From Ursus arctos (Eukaryota > Chordata > Mammalia > Carnivora > Ursidae), in contig NW_026622875.1 in assembly GCF_023065955.2 (NCBI RefSeq), forward strand, positions 9,216,501-9,280,500: a DNA stretch of 64,000 nt, in the 5' to 3' direction. The notes under the pieces are model-generated. The model saw only the letters and a list, made by a program, of their open reading frames with translations. It had not been told where the DNA came from and did not search any database. Below, piece by piece: positions 22,584 to 34,400 of the stretch. The number at the start of each line of letters is the position of its first letter. Within the stretch, counting starts at the first letter, position 1. The position numbers and the translations under genes were made by a program.

Positions 22584-24235
22584 GTTCATTTTTAGATGAC
22601 AAAGGGCAGTTCAGAAGTTGGCACTGGCTCCAGCCTTAGGTCTGATTTGGGCCTCGCTCATGTTTCCAAGCTCCTTCTCTCAGATGTTCCTCCTCATAGT
22701 ACTTGCTTGGCTCCTCATGAAGTTTTTCTTTGTGGGAGGGAATGGTGATAGAAACCCAAGCTTCCTACCCTTACACCCACAAACTCAGAACAGAAGTGAT
22801 GTCTATGTGTCACAGTAAAGTTCTGGGTTCACTCTTATTGGACAGGTTTAAATTACTCTTGAACCAATTACTAGAACCAGAAAAATGTGTTACTCTGGTT
22901 AACTTCAGTCGATGAGAGCCCATTATTTGGTTTGAATATGGAGACATCCAACCCCAACATCCTGATAATGCAGGAGGGCAGATCCTCAGGGAACAATCTG
23001 ATGGCTGTCGGTGAAATGAATGCCAGAGAAGTAACCATCACAAAGTAAAGACATATGCAAGAGTAAGAAGTCTTTTTTGTGATTATCTTTTCAAATGATT
23101 TACAAAAATCACATAAATATGTAATTATCAATTGCCTGAGAATTTAAGAGACATCTAACTTTGGTGTTACATATATCGGCTATTTCATTGAAAATTTGCT
23201 CTTTTGTCTAAATACCACAATTTAAAAAATTAAGAAAATCAATTGACATCTGTTTCAAAGTTATCAACTTAGCTGCCCAATTAGCAAGCCCTTATTTCTA
23301 CTCAAATGGATAGAAGTGGAGAATTTATGACAGTTATAGGCAGAAGGAAGTGTGCCTTCTATATTCTAATAACTTCGAAAATATTTTTAAGATATAACAT
23401 ATCCAAGACCAGATTTTAAAAAGAGTTTATCAGACCCTGAGTCATGACCTAAAAAGGAATTGCCCACCTGGAAAGTAAGTGGATGGGACCCTGAGCCAAA
23501 CTCGAACAAGTGACAAAAGCTAGAGAAAAGGAGAGCCCATGTAGCAATTAGTAGGCGAGCAAATGTCAGCCCTATACTCCCTGGGGGATGCATGACTCCA
23601 AATCATGCAGTGAAGGAGACAATTGGAAAAAAGATAGTGCTCAGCTTACTTATGAATCCAATAATGGTCACAGAAAATAAACTTGTTTGGACAGATGTAG
23701 CTTTAGGCTGCATAGCTGACTCAACAACAGTGGGTGTCCCACTGACAACTTGGTTTTTGCTCTAAATTCTTTCTTTTATCCTTTGTCCACACCTGAAATA
23801 TTACAGAAAAACCCAAATAAACTTTTTGGACCTATCTGCAATTCCAGCAATGAGTGAAAAGCGATTCTCCCAGAGAGCATGAATAAAAACCAGTCACTGA
23901 ATATATGCAGAATCACAGGAGTTTAAAGGAAGAAGGTCTAAACAGTCAAAATAAATGTTTTCCTAGGAAAGAGGCTTGCTGAAGAGACAGAGAATAAACT
24001 TTAGAAACCTTTATAATTTCAGTAAGATTCTAAAAGGCATTGTATTTAATTAAGAGAAGGAATCTGGATTAGAAAAAATACTTAAAGATAAAAACTAAAA
24101 TTGCTGAATTTAAGGGTACCTCACTGGCACAATGAGGCTGCTGGGTACCATAGAAAACAAACGATGATTTGAAAACAGTGTCAAGAAACTATCCCAAGAA
24201 TAAAATTGTATTCTTTAAGAATCTGAATTCTTAGC
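22584..24235. other. Unique or undetermined stretch
   Basis: No gene is supported. The part 23400-23620 has less AT-biased, exon-like composition and a minus frame of 68 codons (23387-23593) with no homology that I recognise. The rest is AT-rich. Confidence 0.4.
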
Positions 24236-24432
24236 ATTCTGCCAAGTACTTTGAACATGCATTAACATATTTCATAATTTAAGCAAGTATTATTATTACT
24301 ATTCACAATTTATAGTTGAGGAAAATGTTCCATAGGAAGGTTAAGTATGTTACCTAACACCAAACACAATTAGTAACATGGGCTGGGTATGGGTTTTAAA
24401 TCCAACACTCTTTTACTCAATAGCCATGCTCT
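24236..24432 (-). mobile_element. MIR SINE, antisense
   Basis: GCCAAGTACTTTGAACATGC, TATTATTATTACTATTCACA, GTTGAGGAAAATGTTCCATA, GGTTAAGTATGTTACCTAAC: the reverse complement of the MIR 3' half in correct order. Confidence 0.75.
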
Positions 24433-24506
24433 GGTTTCACAAGTAAATTCCTTTAGGTCATCAAGAAATGGATAGTATTTCTGTACTGTCTAAATTATCC
24501 TAGACC

Positions 24507-24722
24507 ACGGGTCAGGAAACTTTTTCTATAAAGGGCCAAAGAGTAAATATTTTTAACTTTGTGGACCACGCAGTCTCTGTTACAACCACTCAGCTCTGCC
24601 ACTGTAGTGAGAAAGCAGCCGAAGACACCTATTAATGGTCATGAATGCCTCCCAATAAAACTTTATTTATGGAAACAAGTTGTGGGTCAGATTTAGCCAT
24701 GGGCCATAGTTTGCCAACCCAT
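24507..24722. mobile_element. Nonautonomous hAT-Charlie type DNA transposon
   Basis: The ends GGGTCAGGAAACT (24509) and AGTTTGCCAACCC (to 24720) form imperfect inverted repeats. The interior (CTATAAAGGGCCAAAGAGTA, CACTCAGCTCTGCCACTG, AATAAAACTTTATTTATGG) matches a common mammalian nonautonomous hAT repeat. A degraded 8-bp target duplication is possible (TCCTAGAC / TGCTAGAG). It has no transposase. Confidence 0.7.
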
Positions 24723-24999
24723 ATGCTAGAGCATAAAAAGATGAGACTATAATCATTTTTTTTATGAACTAATCACAGCACTAACACCAAAACGTTTCAA
24801 AGATCATGTACACAAATTTTAAATTATCTCACTTATTGAAATGCAAGGTACAAATAAAATTTTTGCAAATTGAAACTGGCAGCAAGACCACTACACGGTG
24901 ACCAAGGGGAGGTTACTCTAGTGGTATAAGGAGGTCTAACTTTTAAAAATCTATTATTATAATAATATAAATAAATAAAATAAATGATATATATTATTA

Positions 25000-25262
25000 G
25001 TTCTTCAGACAGGATTTTCAGAATTCAACATCCATTTCTAACTTAAAAAAAAAAAAACCCTTGGTAAAAAATGAATAACAATATTACTTTATATGATAAA
25101 CAATATCTATGCCAAAAAAAATGTGGGCCTTGTAAAAATAACTTAAATACTAAAACATCTCCATGAAAATAAAATATGATATAAAGATAACCTTTACCGA
25201 CACTGTTATTTAATATTATTTTGAAAGTTCTAGCTGTGGTAATATGATCAGAAAACAATTAG
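25000..25262 (+). mobile_element. Old LINE-1 ORF2 fragment
   Basis: GGATTTTCAGAATTCAACA, then a run of degenerate codons, then TTATTTTGAAAGTTCTAGCT and AGAAAACAATTAGACAG, correspond to the reverse-transcriptase region just before the catalytic FADD box of L1 ORF2. Heavily decayed with A-rich expansions. Confidence 0.55.
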
Positions 25263-25264
25263 AC

Positions 25265-25835
25265 AGTAGGAGCCCAAATTATAATACTTTCCAGGTGATA
25301 TAGTACACAGAATCACAACTTAGTGCAGCACAAGCCCAGAAGGAGAACCTTCCATGGGAACCAGTGCCAGGGTAGGAAAACCTAAATTGTAATTAATGAA
25401 ATACTGGAGGCTCGGTGTGCACAACTCTGAGAATTAAAGACTCAAGGTGGGACCACTCTTGTGGGTGTAACCTACTTAGTTAGGCTTTACTTCCAGGAGC
25501 TCTGCCAAATGCGCACTGTGAAGATCAGAGAAAAAGAGAAAAATATCCTCGTGCTTCTGGCAGGAGGAGAGGACAAACATTTTGAAATATGTCAGAGCAT
25601 TCTGTTCAACAAGAGCTGCCCTCAAAAGAAAGAAACTATTCTACCAGAGATTAACCTATTTGAAGTTTTATTACAGCACAACTAACTTAGAGGAAGAACT
25701 ATATCCAACTCCAGCTCCTTCTAGCCACAAAAATGGTAAAGAAAGTTTTTCAGCAGTGAAAGAAAGAAAGAAAGAAACAAACAAACAAACAAACAAACTA
25801 GCTCCACAAAGAAATAATAAGCATTAGAAATAAAA
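25265..25835. other. Undetermined stretch
   Basis: No gene is supported. Plus frames 25461-25685 and 25582-25827 overlap and are not recognised. It may be a further decayed L1 portion, but I cannot show it. Confidence 0.4.
25758..25798 (+). repeat. (GAAA)n(CAAA)n microsatellite
   Basis: A compound tetranucleotide tract: four GAAA-type units pass into about five CAAA units. Confidence 0.92.
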
Positions 25836-25839
25836 ACTA

Positions 25840-26461
25840 CATACATATTTTATAGGTAAATACAAAGATTTTTTTTCTTAGTATTTAAATCTTTTTAAAA
25901 GAAAATTGCTTAAAATAAAAAAAATAGTGCCATATTATGGGTTGAATAATAGATGGAGAAGTAGAGTATGAGAGTAGTCGTACAAAGGCTGGGAGGTGAG
26001 AAACACACGTATACTTTGTAAGGTTCCTGTACTATATGTAAAGTCCTGTATTATCACCTGAAGATTTACTGTAATTAATTAAAAATATATACTAAAACCC
26101 TAAAGCAACCACTAAAATAAAAAACAAAGAGTTATGGCTAATAAACCAAAAAAGGAGGAAAAATGGAATTATAAAAAAATATTCAATCCAAAAAGCAAAA
26201 GGGAACATAGAACAGATAAGATACATAGAAAACAAATAGTCATGATCGATATAAATTTAAACATCTCAGGGGCGCCTGGGTGGCTCAGTTGTTAAGCATC
26301 TGCCTTCAGCTCAGGGTGTGATCCCAGGGTCCTGGGATCGAGCCCCACATTGGGCTCCCTGCTCAGCGGGAAGCCTGCTTCTTCCTCTCCCACTGCCCCT
26401 GCTTGTGTTTCCTCTCTCGCTGGCTGTCTCTCTCTCTCTGTCAAATAAATAAATAAATCTT

Positions 26462-26502
<41 letters not shown>

Positions 26503-27037
26503 ATTTAAACATATCAATAATCATATTAAATGCAAAGGGTCTAAACAACCCAATTAAAAAGCACAGAAATATCAAGTTGAATAAAAAAACAAGACCCAAT
26601 TGTATGCTGCCTAAAGAGATTTACTTTAAAATTTAAAGACCCAAATCAAAACATAAAGGATTGAAAAAGACATATCAATCATAAGACTAATCTGAAGAAA
26701 GGTGGACTAGCTATATTAATATCAGACAAAATAGATTTCAAGGCAAAGACTATTGCTAGGGTCATAGATGCTCATTTCATATTGAGGAAAGCATCAATTT
26801 ATCATAGGACATAACAAATCCAAATATTTATATATTTAACAACAGAGCTTCAAAACACATGAAGCAAAAACTGATCGAATTGTAAAGAAAAATCCACAAT
26901 TATATTTGGAGAATTTAATACCTCTCTTTTATAATCGATAAAATAAAGACATAGAGAAGCTGTAATGATATAGAAGACTTGAATAGTATTAAGAACCAAC
27001 TTGCCATAGTTGGCATTCATAAAAATTTCTACCTAAG
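25840..27037 (+). mobile_element. Old LINE-1, left part (inter-ORF and ORF2 5' region)
   Basis: AAGCAACCACTAAAATAAAA, AGAAAACAAATAGTCATGAT, TGCAAAGGGTCTAAACAACC, TATGCTGCCTAAAGAGATTT, ATATTAATATCAGACAAAAT and AAGCAAAAACTGATCGAATT are the L1 segment before and into the ORF2 endonuclease. The frame is broken throughout. The element is interrupted by a SINE (26269) and by a younger L1 (27038), and resumes at 31842. Confidence 0.75.
26269..26499 (+). mobile_element. Carnivore SINEC, recent
   Basis: A well-preserved head GGGGCGCCTGGGTGGCTCAG, and a long (AAAT)n tail from 26444 to 26500 split by TCTTTAAAA. The target duplication TAAATTTAAACATCTCA (26252-26268) recurs at 26500-26516 with one change. 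It lies inside the old L1. Confidence 0.95.
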
Positions 27038-27879
27038 GACTTCTGGGGAAGGTGGCAGAGTAGGAGGACACAAAGCTCACCTTGTCCCATGGTTACAACT
27101 ATAGATAACAGTCACATCAGTGTAAATAACCCAGAAAATGACGTGAAGACTGGCACAACAGACTCAATGACTAAAAGAGGCCACATCAAAGAGGGTAGGA
27201 AGGGCAGAGAAGCAGTCAGGAGCTAAACCCCAGGGTCTGTCCACTGGAGGGAGGGAGCCACAGGTATGGAGAAGGAAAAGAAACAGACTATTACACTGCG
27301 AAGCCCACATGAAGAAGATAAATCCTTATCACATTTGGCTTTGAAAATCGAAGGGGCTGAATTTCATGAGTTCTTACAACCAGCAGGGCATAAAACCTGG
27401 ACCTTTAAAAATCAGTGGGCTCAGCTCTGGAAGAGGCCAGAGAGAGACAGGAAACTGAGTCCCTGCCCTTAAAGACACAGCACAAAAACACCTCATGGAA
27501 ATACAGCATAGAAGCAGCAGTTTGAAAAACACCTGCCTCCGTTCTGGTGCTACAGGTCCCCTCTCTCAGGAGACCAGCACAAACCTTGCCAACACCACGT
27601 CTCAACAGCACATTTTGTAGGGCCTCAGTACCGGCAGCAACATCAGCTGGTCACTCTGGTAGAGGATGCCAACACCTTGTTAGAATTCCTTGCCCCACTC
27701 ATATGCACTCTGTGGAGCGGCCCTGGCCTGCCCCAGTGTCGGCAGTGGCTGTGTGTCCCCTGTGGAAGAGGACCTGTGCCACCTTCTTAAAAGTACATGC
27801 CCTGCCCACTACTTCTAACAGCAAGAGATGTAGCTTACTTTCCTAACACACAGAAACAGACACAGAGAGTTTAGACAAA

Positions 27880-28866
27880 ATGAGAAGACAGAAGAATATG
27901 TCCCAGATGAAAAAACAGGACAAAATCATAACATGAGACCTAAGCAAAATGGAGATAAGTAATATGCCTGATAGAGAATTTAAAGTAGTGATCATAAAGA
28001 TATACTGCACTTGAGAAAAGAGTGAGGACATCAGTGAAAGCCCTACCAAAGAGATAAAAAAGAACCAATCAGAGATAAACAACACAATGGTTGAAATTAA
28101 AAATACACTAGATGGAATAAATAGCAGGTTACAGAAGCAAAAGAATGAATCAATGACCCAGAGAACAGAGTAATGCAAAGTACTCAAGCTGTGCAAGTGA
28201 GAAAAAATTAAGGAAAATGAGAATAGATTTAGGGAACTCAGTGACTCTATCAAGCCTAATAACATTCCCATTATAGGGATCCCAGAAGAAGGAGAGAAAA
28301 GGGGGCAGAAATATATTAGAAGAAATAATAGCTGAAAACTTCTTGATTTGGAGGAAAGAAACAGAAATTTAGATCCAGAGGCACAGAGATCCCCCAATCA
28401 AATCAACCTAAGGAGGTCCACACTAAGACATGTAGTAATTACAATGGCAAAAAGAAGGGATAAAGAAAAATTTTCAAAGTTTGTAAGAGAAAAGAAGACA
28501 GTTACATACAAAGGAAACCCCCTAAGGCTATCAACAGATTTTTCAGGAGAAACTTTGCAGGCCAAGCGGGAGTGGCATGATATAGTCCAAGTGCTGAACA
28601 GTCAAAATCTAAGTACAGCCAAGAGTACTTTATTCAGCAAGGCTATCATTCAGAATAGAGGAAGAGATCGTTTCCCAGATAAACAAAAGCTAAAGGAATT
28701 CATGACCACTAAACCAGCCTTACAGGAAATGTTAAGGGGGACTCTGAGTGGAAAACAAAAAGCACAACTAAGAGTAAGAAAAACAGGAAACACAAAAGCA
28801 GTAAAAATAAGTATACCTGCAAGGATGAGTCAAGGGACTCACAAAATAAAGGGATGCAAAGTATGA
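27880..28866 (+). pseudogene. LINE-1 ORF1 relic (RNA-binding protein)
   Basis: ORF1 encodes the nucleic-acid chaperone of the L1 particle. The expected ATG is at 27880 and is followed within 20 codons by a stop near 27934. An open stretch at 28348-28866 is in the same frame as that ATG. It holds the C-terminal domain signature: VTYKGNPLRLSTDFS, ETLQAKREWHD, then FPDKQKLKEF and TTKPALQEMLRG. By homology the protein should end near 28747; the frame reads on to 28866, which suggests a small deletion at the original stop. The antisense frame 27843-28397 is a shadow. Confidence 0.8.
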
Positions 28867-29133
28867 CGCCATATACATAAAATGTGAGGAGAAAAAGAGT
28901 AAAGAATGAGCTCAAACTTAAGTGAATATCAACTTAATACAGACTGCTATATGCAAAAGCTGTTAGACACAGCCTAACGGTAGCCACAAATCAAAAACCA
29001 GTAATAGATATGTAAAAATTAAAAAGAAAGGAATCCAAGCATATCGCTAAAGAAAACCATCCTATGCTGAGAGAGGAGAGCAAGAGAATAAAGGAACAGA
29101 AATCCACAAAGCAAACACAGAACAAATAACAAA

Positions 29134-31250
29134 ATGGCAGTAAGTACATACCCATCGATAATTACTTCAAATGTAAAGGACTAAATGATTCAATCAAAAG
29201 ACAGAGGGGGATAGAATGGATTCAAAAACAAGACCCATCTAGATGCTGCCTACCAGAGACTCACTTCAGACCTAAATACACCTGCAGATTGAAAGTGAGG
29301 GGATGGAGAAATATCCATCATGCAAATGGATATATGAAAAGAAACCTAGGGTAGCAATGCTTATATCAGATAAAACCAACTTTAAAACAAAGACTGTAGC
29401 AAGAGACAGAAAAGGACACTATATAATCACAAAGGAAACAACCCAACGAGAAGACATACCAATTGTAAATATTTATGCACCCAACATGGGAGCACCTAAA
29501 TACATAAGGCAATTAATAACAAATATAAAGGAACTAATCGATAGTAATACAATAATAGTAGGGGACTTTAACACCCCACTTCACATCAATGAACAGATCA
29601 ACCAAACAGAAAATGAGTAAGGAAACACTGCATGACACACTGGATCAGATGGCTTTAACAGATATATTCAGAACATTCCATCCTAAACCAGCAGAATACA
29701 CATTCTTTTCAGGTGCACACAGAACATTCTCCCAGACAGATCACATATTAGGCCACAAAATAAGTCTCAACGATTTCAAAAAAATCAAAGTTATATCATG
29801 AATCTTTTCTGATCACAATGCAATGATACTAGAAATCAAGCACAAGAAAAAAATCTGGAAAGAGCAAAAATACATAGAGGTTAAATAACAAGCTACTAAA
29901 CAATGAATGGGCCAACCAAGAAATCAAAGAGGAAATAAAAAAATACATGGAGACAAATGAAAATGAAAACATAACAGTTCAAAACCTTTGGGATTTAGCA
30001 AAGGCAGTTCTAAGAGGGAAGTTTATATCAGTACAGGCCTACCTCAAGAAGCAAGAAACATCTCAAACAACCTAACTTACATATAAAGGAGCTAGAAAAA
30101 GAACAAACAAAAGCTGAATCCAGGAGAAGGGAAAAAATAATAAAGATTAGAGCAGAAACAAATGATATAGAAACTAACAGAACAGTAAAACAGATCAGTG
30201 AAGCCACAAGCTGCTTCTTTGGAAAGATCAACAAAATTTATAAACCTCTAACTGGACTCATCGAAGAGAGAGAGAGAGAACTCGAGGGAATAAAATCAGA
30301 AGTAAGAGAAGGAATAACAACAAACACCACAGAAATACAAAGGATTGTAAGAGACTATTATGAAGAATTATATGTCAACAAGCTGGACAGCCTAGAAGAA
30401 ATGGGTAAATTCCCAGAAATGTATCACCTACCAAAACTGAAACAAGAAGAAATAGAAAATTTGAACAGACTGATTACCAGTAATGACATTGAATCAATAA
30501 TCAAAAAACTCCCAACAAATAAAAGTCCAGGACCAGGAGCCTTCACAGGTGAATTCTACTGAGCATTTAAAGAAGAGTTGATACCTATTCTTCTCAAACT
30601 TTTCCAAAAAATAGAAGAGGAAGGAAAACTTCCAAATTCATACTATGATACCAAAACCAGATAAAGATGCCACTGAAAAAGAAAACTACAGGCCAATGTC
30701 TCTGATGAACACAGATGCCCATCTTCAAAATATTTGAATATCCTCAAAAAAAGTATTAGCAAACTGAATCCAACAATACATTAAAAAAAACCCATTCACC
30801 ACGATAAAGTGGGATTTCTTCCTAGGCTGCAAGCAAGGGTGGTTCAATATTCACAACTCAATCAACATGAAACATCACATCAACAAAAGAAAGGACGAAA
30901 ACCATATGATCATTTCAATAGATGCAAAAAAAAAAAAAAAAGCATTTGACAAAGTACAATATCCATTCATGATAAAAAACCTGCAACAAAATAGGTTTAG
31001 AGGGAATATACCTCAACATAATAAGGCCTTATGTGAAAAACCCACATCGAAGACCATACTCTTTGGTGAAAAGTTGAGAGCTTTTCCCCCGAGGTCAGGA
31101 ATAAGACAAAGATGTCCACTTTCACCACTTCTTTCCAACATAGTACAGGAAGTCCTACCCACAGCAATCAGACAACAGAAGTAAATAAAAGGCATCCAAA
31201 TCAGTAAGGAAGAAGTAAAACTTTCACTATTTGTAGATGACATTATATAT
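29134..31250 (+). pseudogene. LINE-1 ORF2 relic (endonuclease and reverse transcriptase)
   Basis: ORF2 encodes the enzyme for target-primed reverse transcription. The start at 29134 is closed by a stop at 29182. Endonuclease wording is visible in 29303-29620: VAMLISDKTNFKTK, IPIVNIYAPNMGAPKYI and TIIVGDFNTPL, the last being the metal-binding DFN region. The reverse-transcriptase part carries KSPGPGAFTGEFY near 30520-30560, [10 protein letters not shown] near 31105-31135, and the catalytic FVDD at 31230-31241. Several stops and shifts interrupt it, and it ends right after FVDD, so the rest of the palm, thumb and the cysteine-rich end are missing. Confidence 0.85.
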
Positions 31251-31841
31251 ATAATGTTTTATATATAAAACAAAATTTGAAGGGACACACGTGCCCCTGT
31301 GTTTATGGCAGCATTGTTTACAATAGCCAAGATATGGGAAGAGCCCAAGTGCCCATCAATAGAAGAATGGATAAAGAAGATGTGATATATATATAATATA
31401 TATAATGGAATATTACTCAGCCATAAAAAAAGAATGAAATCTTGCCATTTACTACAGCATGGATGGAGCTAGAGAGTATAATGCTAAGCAAAATAAACCA
31501 TTCAGAGAAAGATAAATACCATATGATTTCACTCATATGTGGAATTTAAGAAACAAAACAAATGAGCAGGGTGGGGAGGGGGGGAAAGAGAGACATACCA
31601 AAAAACAGACTCTTAACTATAAAGAACAAACTGATGGTTACCAGAGGAGAAGGGTGGGGGGGAGGGTGAACTAGATGATGGGGATTAGGGGATTAAGAGT
31701 ACACTTATCTCGATGAGCACTTAGTAATGTATGGAAGTGCTGAATCACTGTACTGTACACCCGAAACGAAATGTAACACTGTAAGTTAACTACACTGAGA
31801 TTAAAATTAAAAACATTAAAAAAAGTAAAATTCTACCTAAG

Positions 31842-32345
31842 AACAGCAGAACACCCACCCATTCTTTTCAAGCACTGAAGGAACAAGGAACATTTATCAA
31901 GATGATCATATTGAAGACTATTTTTAAAATCCCAATAATTTTTTAAAAATTCAAATCATATAAAATATGATCTTTAGTCCCATTGGTATTAAATCAGAAA
32001 TTAGTAACAGAGAGATCGCTAGAATACTCTCAAAGACGTGTGCAAGATTGCTAATGGCAATCTTCCCAAATACCTATCAAAAGGTGAATAAGCAGATTGC
32101 AATGTATCTATACACTGGAATACTATTCAGCAACAGAAAGAATGAAGTTGTGCTACACACCATAGATGAATCTCAAAATAATTTTGCTGATTCAAAAAAG
32201 CCAGACCAAAAAAAGAATGAACACTCTATCATTCGATTTATATAAAGTTTCAGAAAATTCAAACTAATCTAAAGTTGCAGAAAATAGATCAATGATTGTT
32301 TGGGGATGGAGAAGGGGGTATGGACAAACATTCCAAAGCAATGAA
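31842..32345 (+). mobile_element. Old LINE-1, right part
   Basis: The ORF2 endonuclease-region wording resumes right after the younger L1 (ACACCCACCCATTCTTTTCA; ATCAGAAATTAGTAACAGAG). At about 32050 it changes to the 3' UTR type (GGAATACTATTCAGCAACAG; AAATTCAAACTAATCTAAAG; GATCAATGATTGTTTGGGG). The body between endonuclease and 3' UTR is missing, so this host element was itself internally deleted or is two fragments joined. Confidence 0.65.
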
Positions 32346-32610
32346 GCTCTAACTGTAAAACTCCAGATATTAGCCATCTGGAGGGGAACATATTTGGAGA
32401 GTCAGGGTTCTTTTCCTTCTCTTCAAATTCAGTTCCTCGTCTGGGAGGCTTTCCTCAGCTAGCACTTAGAATTGTGCCTGTAGCTCTCTCTTTCTTGGAG
32501 ATAGCATTAAATGAGAGAGAAGCACAGAAAAATTAGGGAAAACAGAAATGCAGCAAAAGCAAATGTCATGAACAGCTAGCAGTTCTTCATTTAGGTTTAT
32601 TTCTGTGGGA
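32346..32610. other. Short unique spacer between L1 elements
   Basis: I see no gene and no clear repeat here. The stretch may be the target sequence of the neighbouring truncated L1. Confidence 0.4.
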
Positions 32611-32612
32611 CA

Positions 32613-33327
32613 AGGAAGATGTTGGCAAGGATGTGGAGAAAGGCGAACGCTGTTGGTGGGGATGCAAGCTGGTGCAGCCACTCTGGAAAACTGTATGGAG
32701 GTTCCTCAACACATTAAAAATAGAGCTACCCTATGACCCAGCAATTGCACTACTGGTATTTATCCCAAAGATACAGATATAGTGAAAACAAAGGGCACCT
32801 GCACCCCAATGTTCATAGCAGCAGTGTCCACAATAGTCAAACTGCTGAAGGAGCCGAGATGCCCTTCAAAAGATGACTGGATAAAGAAGATGTGGTCCAT
32901 ATATACAATGGACTATTACTCAGCCATCAGAAAGGACAAATACCCACCATTTGCATAGACATGGATGGAACTGGAGGGGATTATGCTAAATCAAATAAGT
33001 CAAGCAGAGAAAGACAATTATCATATGGTTTCACTCATATGTGGAACATAAGGAATAGCACAGAGGACCATAGGGGAAGGGAGGGAAAACTGAATGGGGA
33101 GAAACCAGAGAGGGAGACAAACCATGAGAGATTCTGGACTCTGGGAAACAAACTGAGGGTTACAGAAGGGAGGTGGGTGGGGGGATGGGGAAACCAGGTG
33201 ACGGATATTAAGGAGGACACATGTTGTGATGAGCACTGGGTGTTACACACAGCTAATGAATCACTGATTCATTAAAACTAGTGATGTGCTATATGTTGGC
33301 TAACTGAACATCCTAACAATAAAAACA
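32613..33327 (+). mobile_element. Carnivore LINE-1 3' end, 5'-truncated
   Basis: It starts in the 3' part with GATGTTGGCAAGGATGTGGA and passes GACCCAGCAATTGCACTACT, GGACTATTACTCAGCCATCA and TTTCACTCATATGTGGAACA. It ends with TGATGAGCACTGGGTGTTAC and an AACATCCTAACAATAAAAAC tail. It is better preserved than the element to its left. No clear target duplication is visible. Confidence 0.88.
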
Positions 33328-33329
33328 GT

Positions 33330-33985
33330 GGCTTTTAATTCATTTTCCTTATACCACAATAACTGTAAAAGTCTGGACACATTATGTCAACCTCTGCTTA
33401 TGACCTTCCCCACTTACAATCATTGCATTATGTGTCTCTAAAGTGGGTTCATAAAAAATATGGGGGTTACATATAGGTTGTACTGATAGAAGCCAGTTTG
33501 AAGAACAAAAGATGAGAGAGCATTTAATAACACCTCATGAAGGAAGATGGAATCCTCTTCAAATGAAACTCAAGCCCCAGTGCAGGAACGGTGCTGCCAG
33601 AAAGCAAACTGGCCCTGAGCTGGGAGCTCAGTTTCTTTGCAAAGACTGAATAACTAGGTTCCCTGGTGACTGATCACAAAATCATAAGGCGCTGACATTT
33701 GAAAACCATGGAACTCATAAGGCCGCTGCAGGGATGGGGCAAACCCTCACTGGGCCAGCTGTTGCCATGGCGTCTTTTCTCTATGTTCTCGATCTGATGC
33801 TCTGAGTGACTCCTCTGTGATCTAACCAGTAGGTATTTATTTCTACAAGTCAATTACAACTGAATCCGTCTTTTCTGCGACTCTCTAGCACGTGCAGAAA
33901 TCCTCAAGGTGTGAACCTCGGTGTCTGCGTTCTGGAGGAGGCACGCCTTTATATCGCTTCTCTACCGTGTGTTTTAATTATTAAA
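33330..33985. other. Unique stretch
   Basis: No gene or confident repeat. A few CpGs are near 33865-33970. Confidence 0.5.
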
Positions 33986-33989
33986 AACC

Positions 33990-34158
33990 ATTTTCAAAGT
34001 GCTTTCCTCTTTCCTAGCCATCGCCTTATTTGGCCTCACACAGCCCTGCCATTGTCAACAAGGCCAGTGTAATTGTTCCCACTTTACAGAGGAGGAACCG
34101 GGCTCAGGGAGGTTGAGTGGTTTGCCCTTCATCTCACAACAGGCTGGCGGACACCTAA
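33990..34158 (-). mobile_element. MIR SINE, antisense
   Basis: TTTCAAAGTGCTTTCCTCTT, TCCCACTTTACAGAGGAGGA, GGGCTCAGGGAGGTTGAGTG and TTTGCCCTTCATCTCACAAC are the MIR complement in order. Confidence 0.8.
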
Positions 34159-34400
34159 CTGTTGAATAAATGACAGCTATTTACTCTCTTTAATTCATGT
34201 GCGTACCTTATAAATGACTGCCTGTATTGAGAAATAGGCTGAACTGATTCTCCTACTTTTTGAAGCTGCTTATGTTTTTGTGCTGTCATGAGGAACATGT
34301 CAATGTCTATAAATGAAGAATAAAATTATACCAAAGCTAAGCTTTTCATGTTTAACAAAGAATAAGAAAAAAATCCCAATCTACAGGTCCTAGAGGAAAA

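Larger units (their letters stand above)
27038..31830 (+). mobile_element. Carnivore LINE-1, full 5' end, internally deleted
   Basis: A 4.8 kb element inserted in an older L1. The duplication TTCTACCTAAG stands at 27027-27037 and 31831-31841. The 5' end GACTTCTGGGGAAGGTGGCA looks complete, so the element is not 5'-truncated. Order: 5' UTR to about 27879; ORF1 27880-28747 region; ORF2 from 29134 with endonuclease then reverse transcriptase; a jump at about 31245-31275; 3' UTR to about 31800; A-rich tail. It lacks the ORF2 C-terminal third and has many stops and shifts, so it is dead. Confidence 0.88.

Noticed and set aside
23387..23593. Minus frame in a less AT-biased block, considered as a retroviral or gene exon
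   Set aside because: No protease, integrase or other motif could be identified, and no LTR lies nearby.
27843..28397. 184-codon minus-strand frame, the longest in the window
   Set aside because: It lies exactly opposite the L1 ORF1 relic. Its hydrophobic look comes from the A-rich sense strand (AAA/GAA codons read as TTT/TTC).
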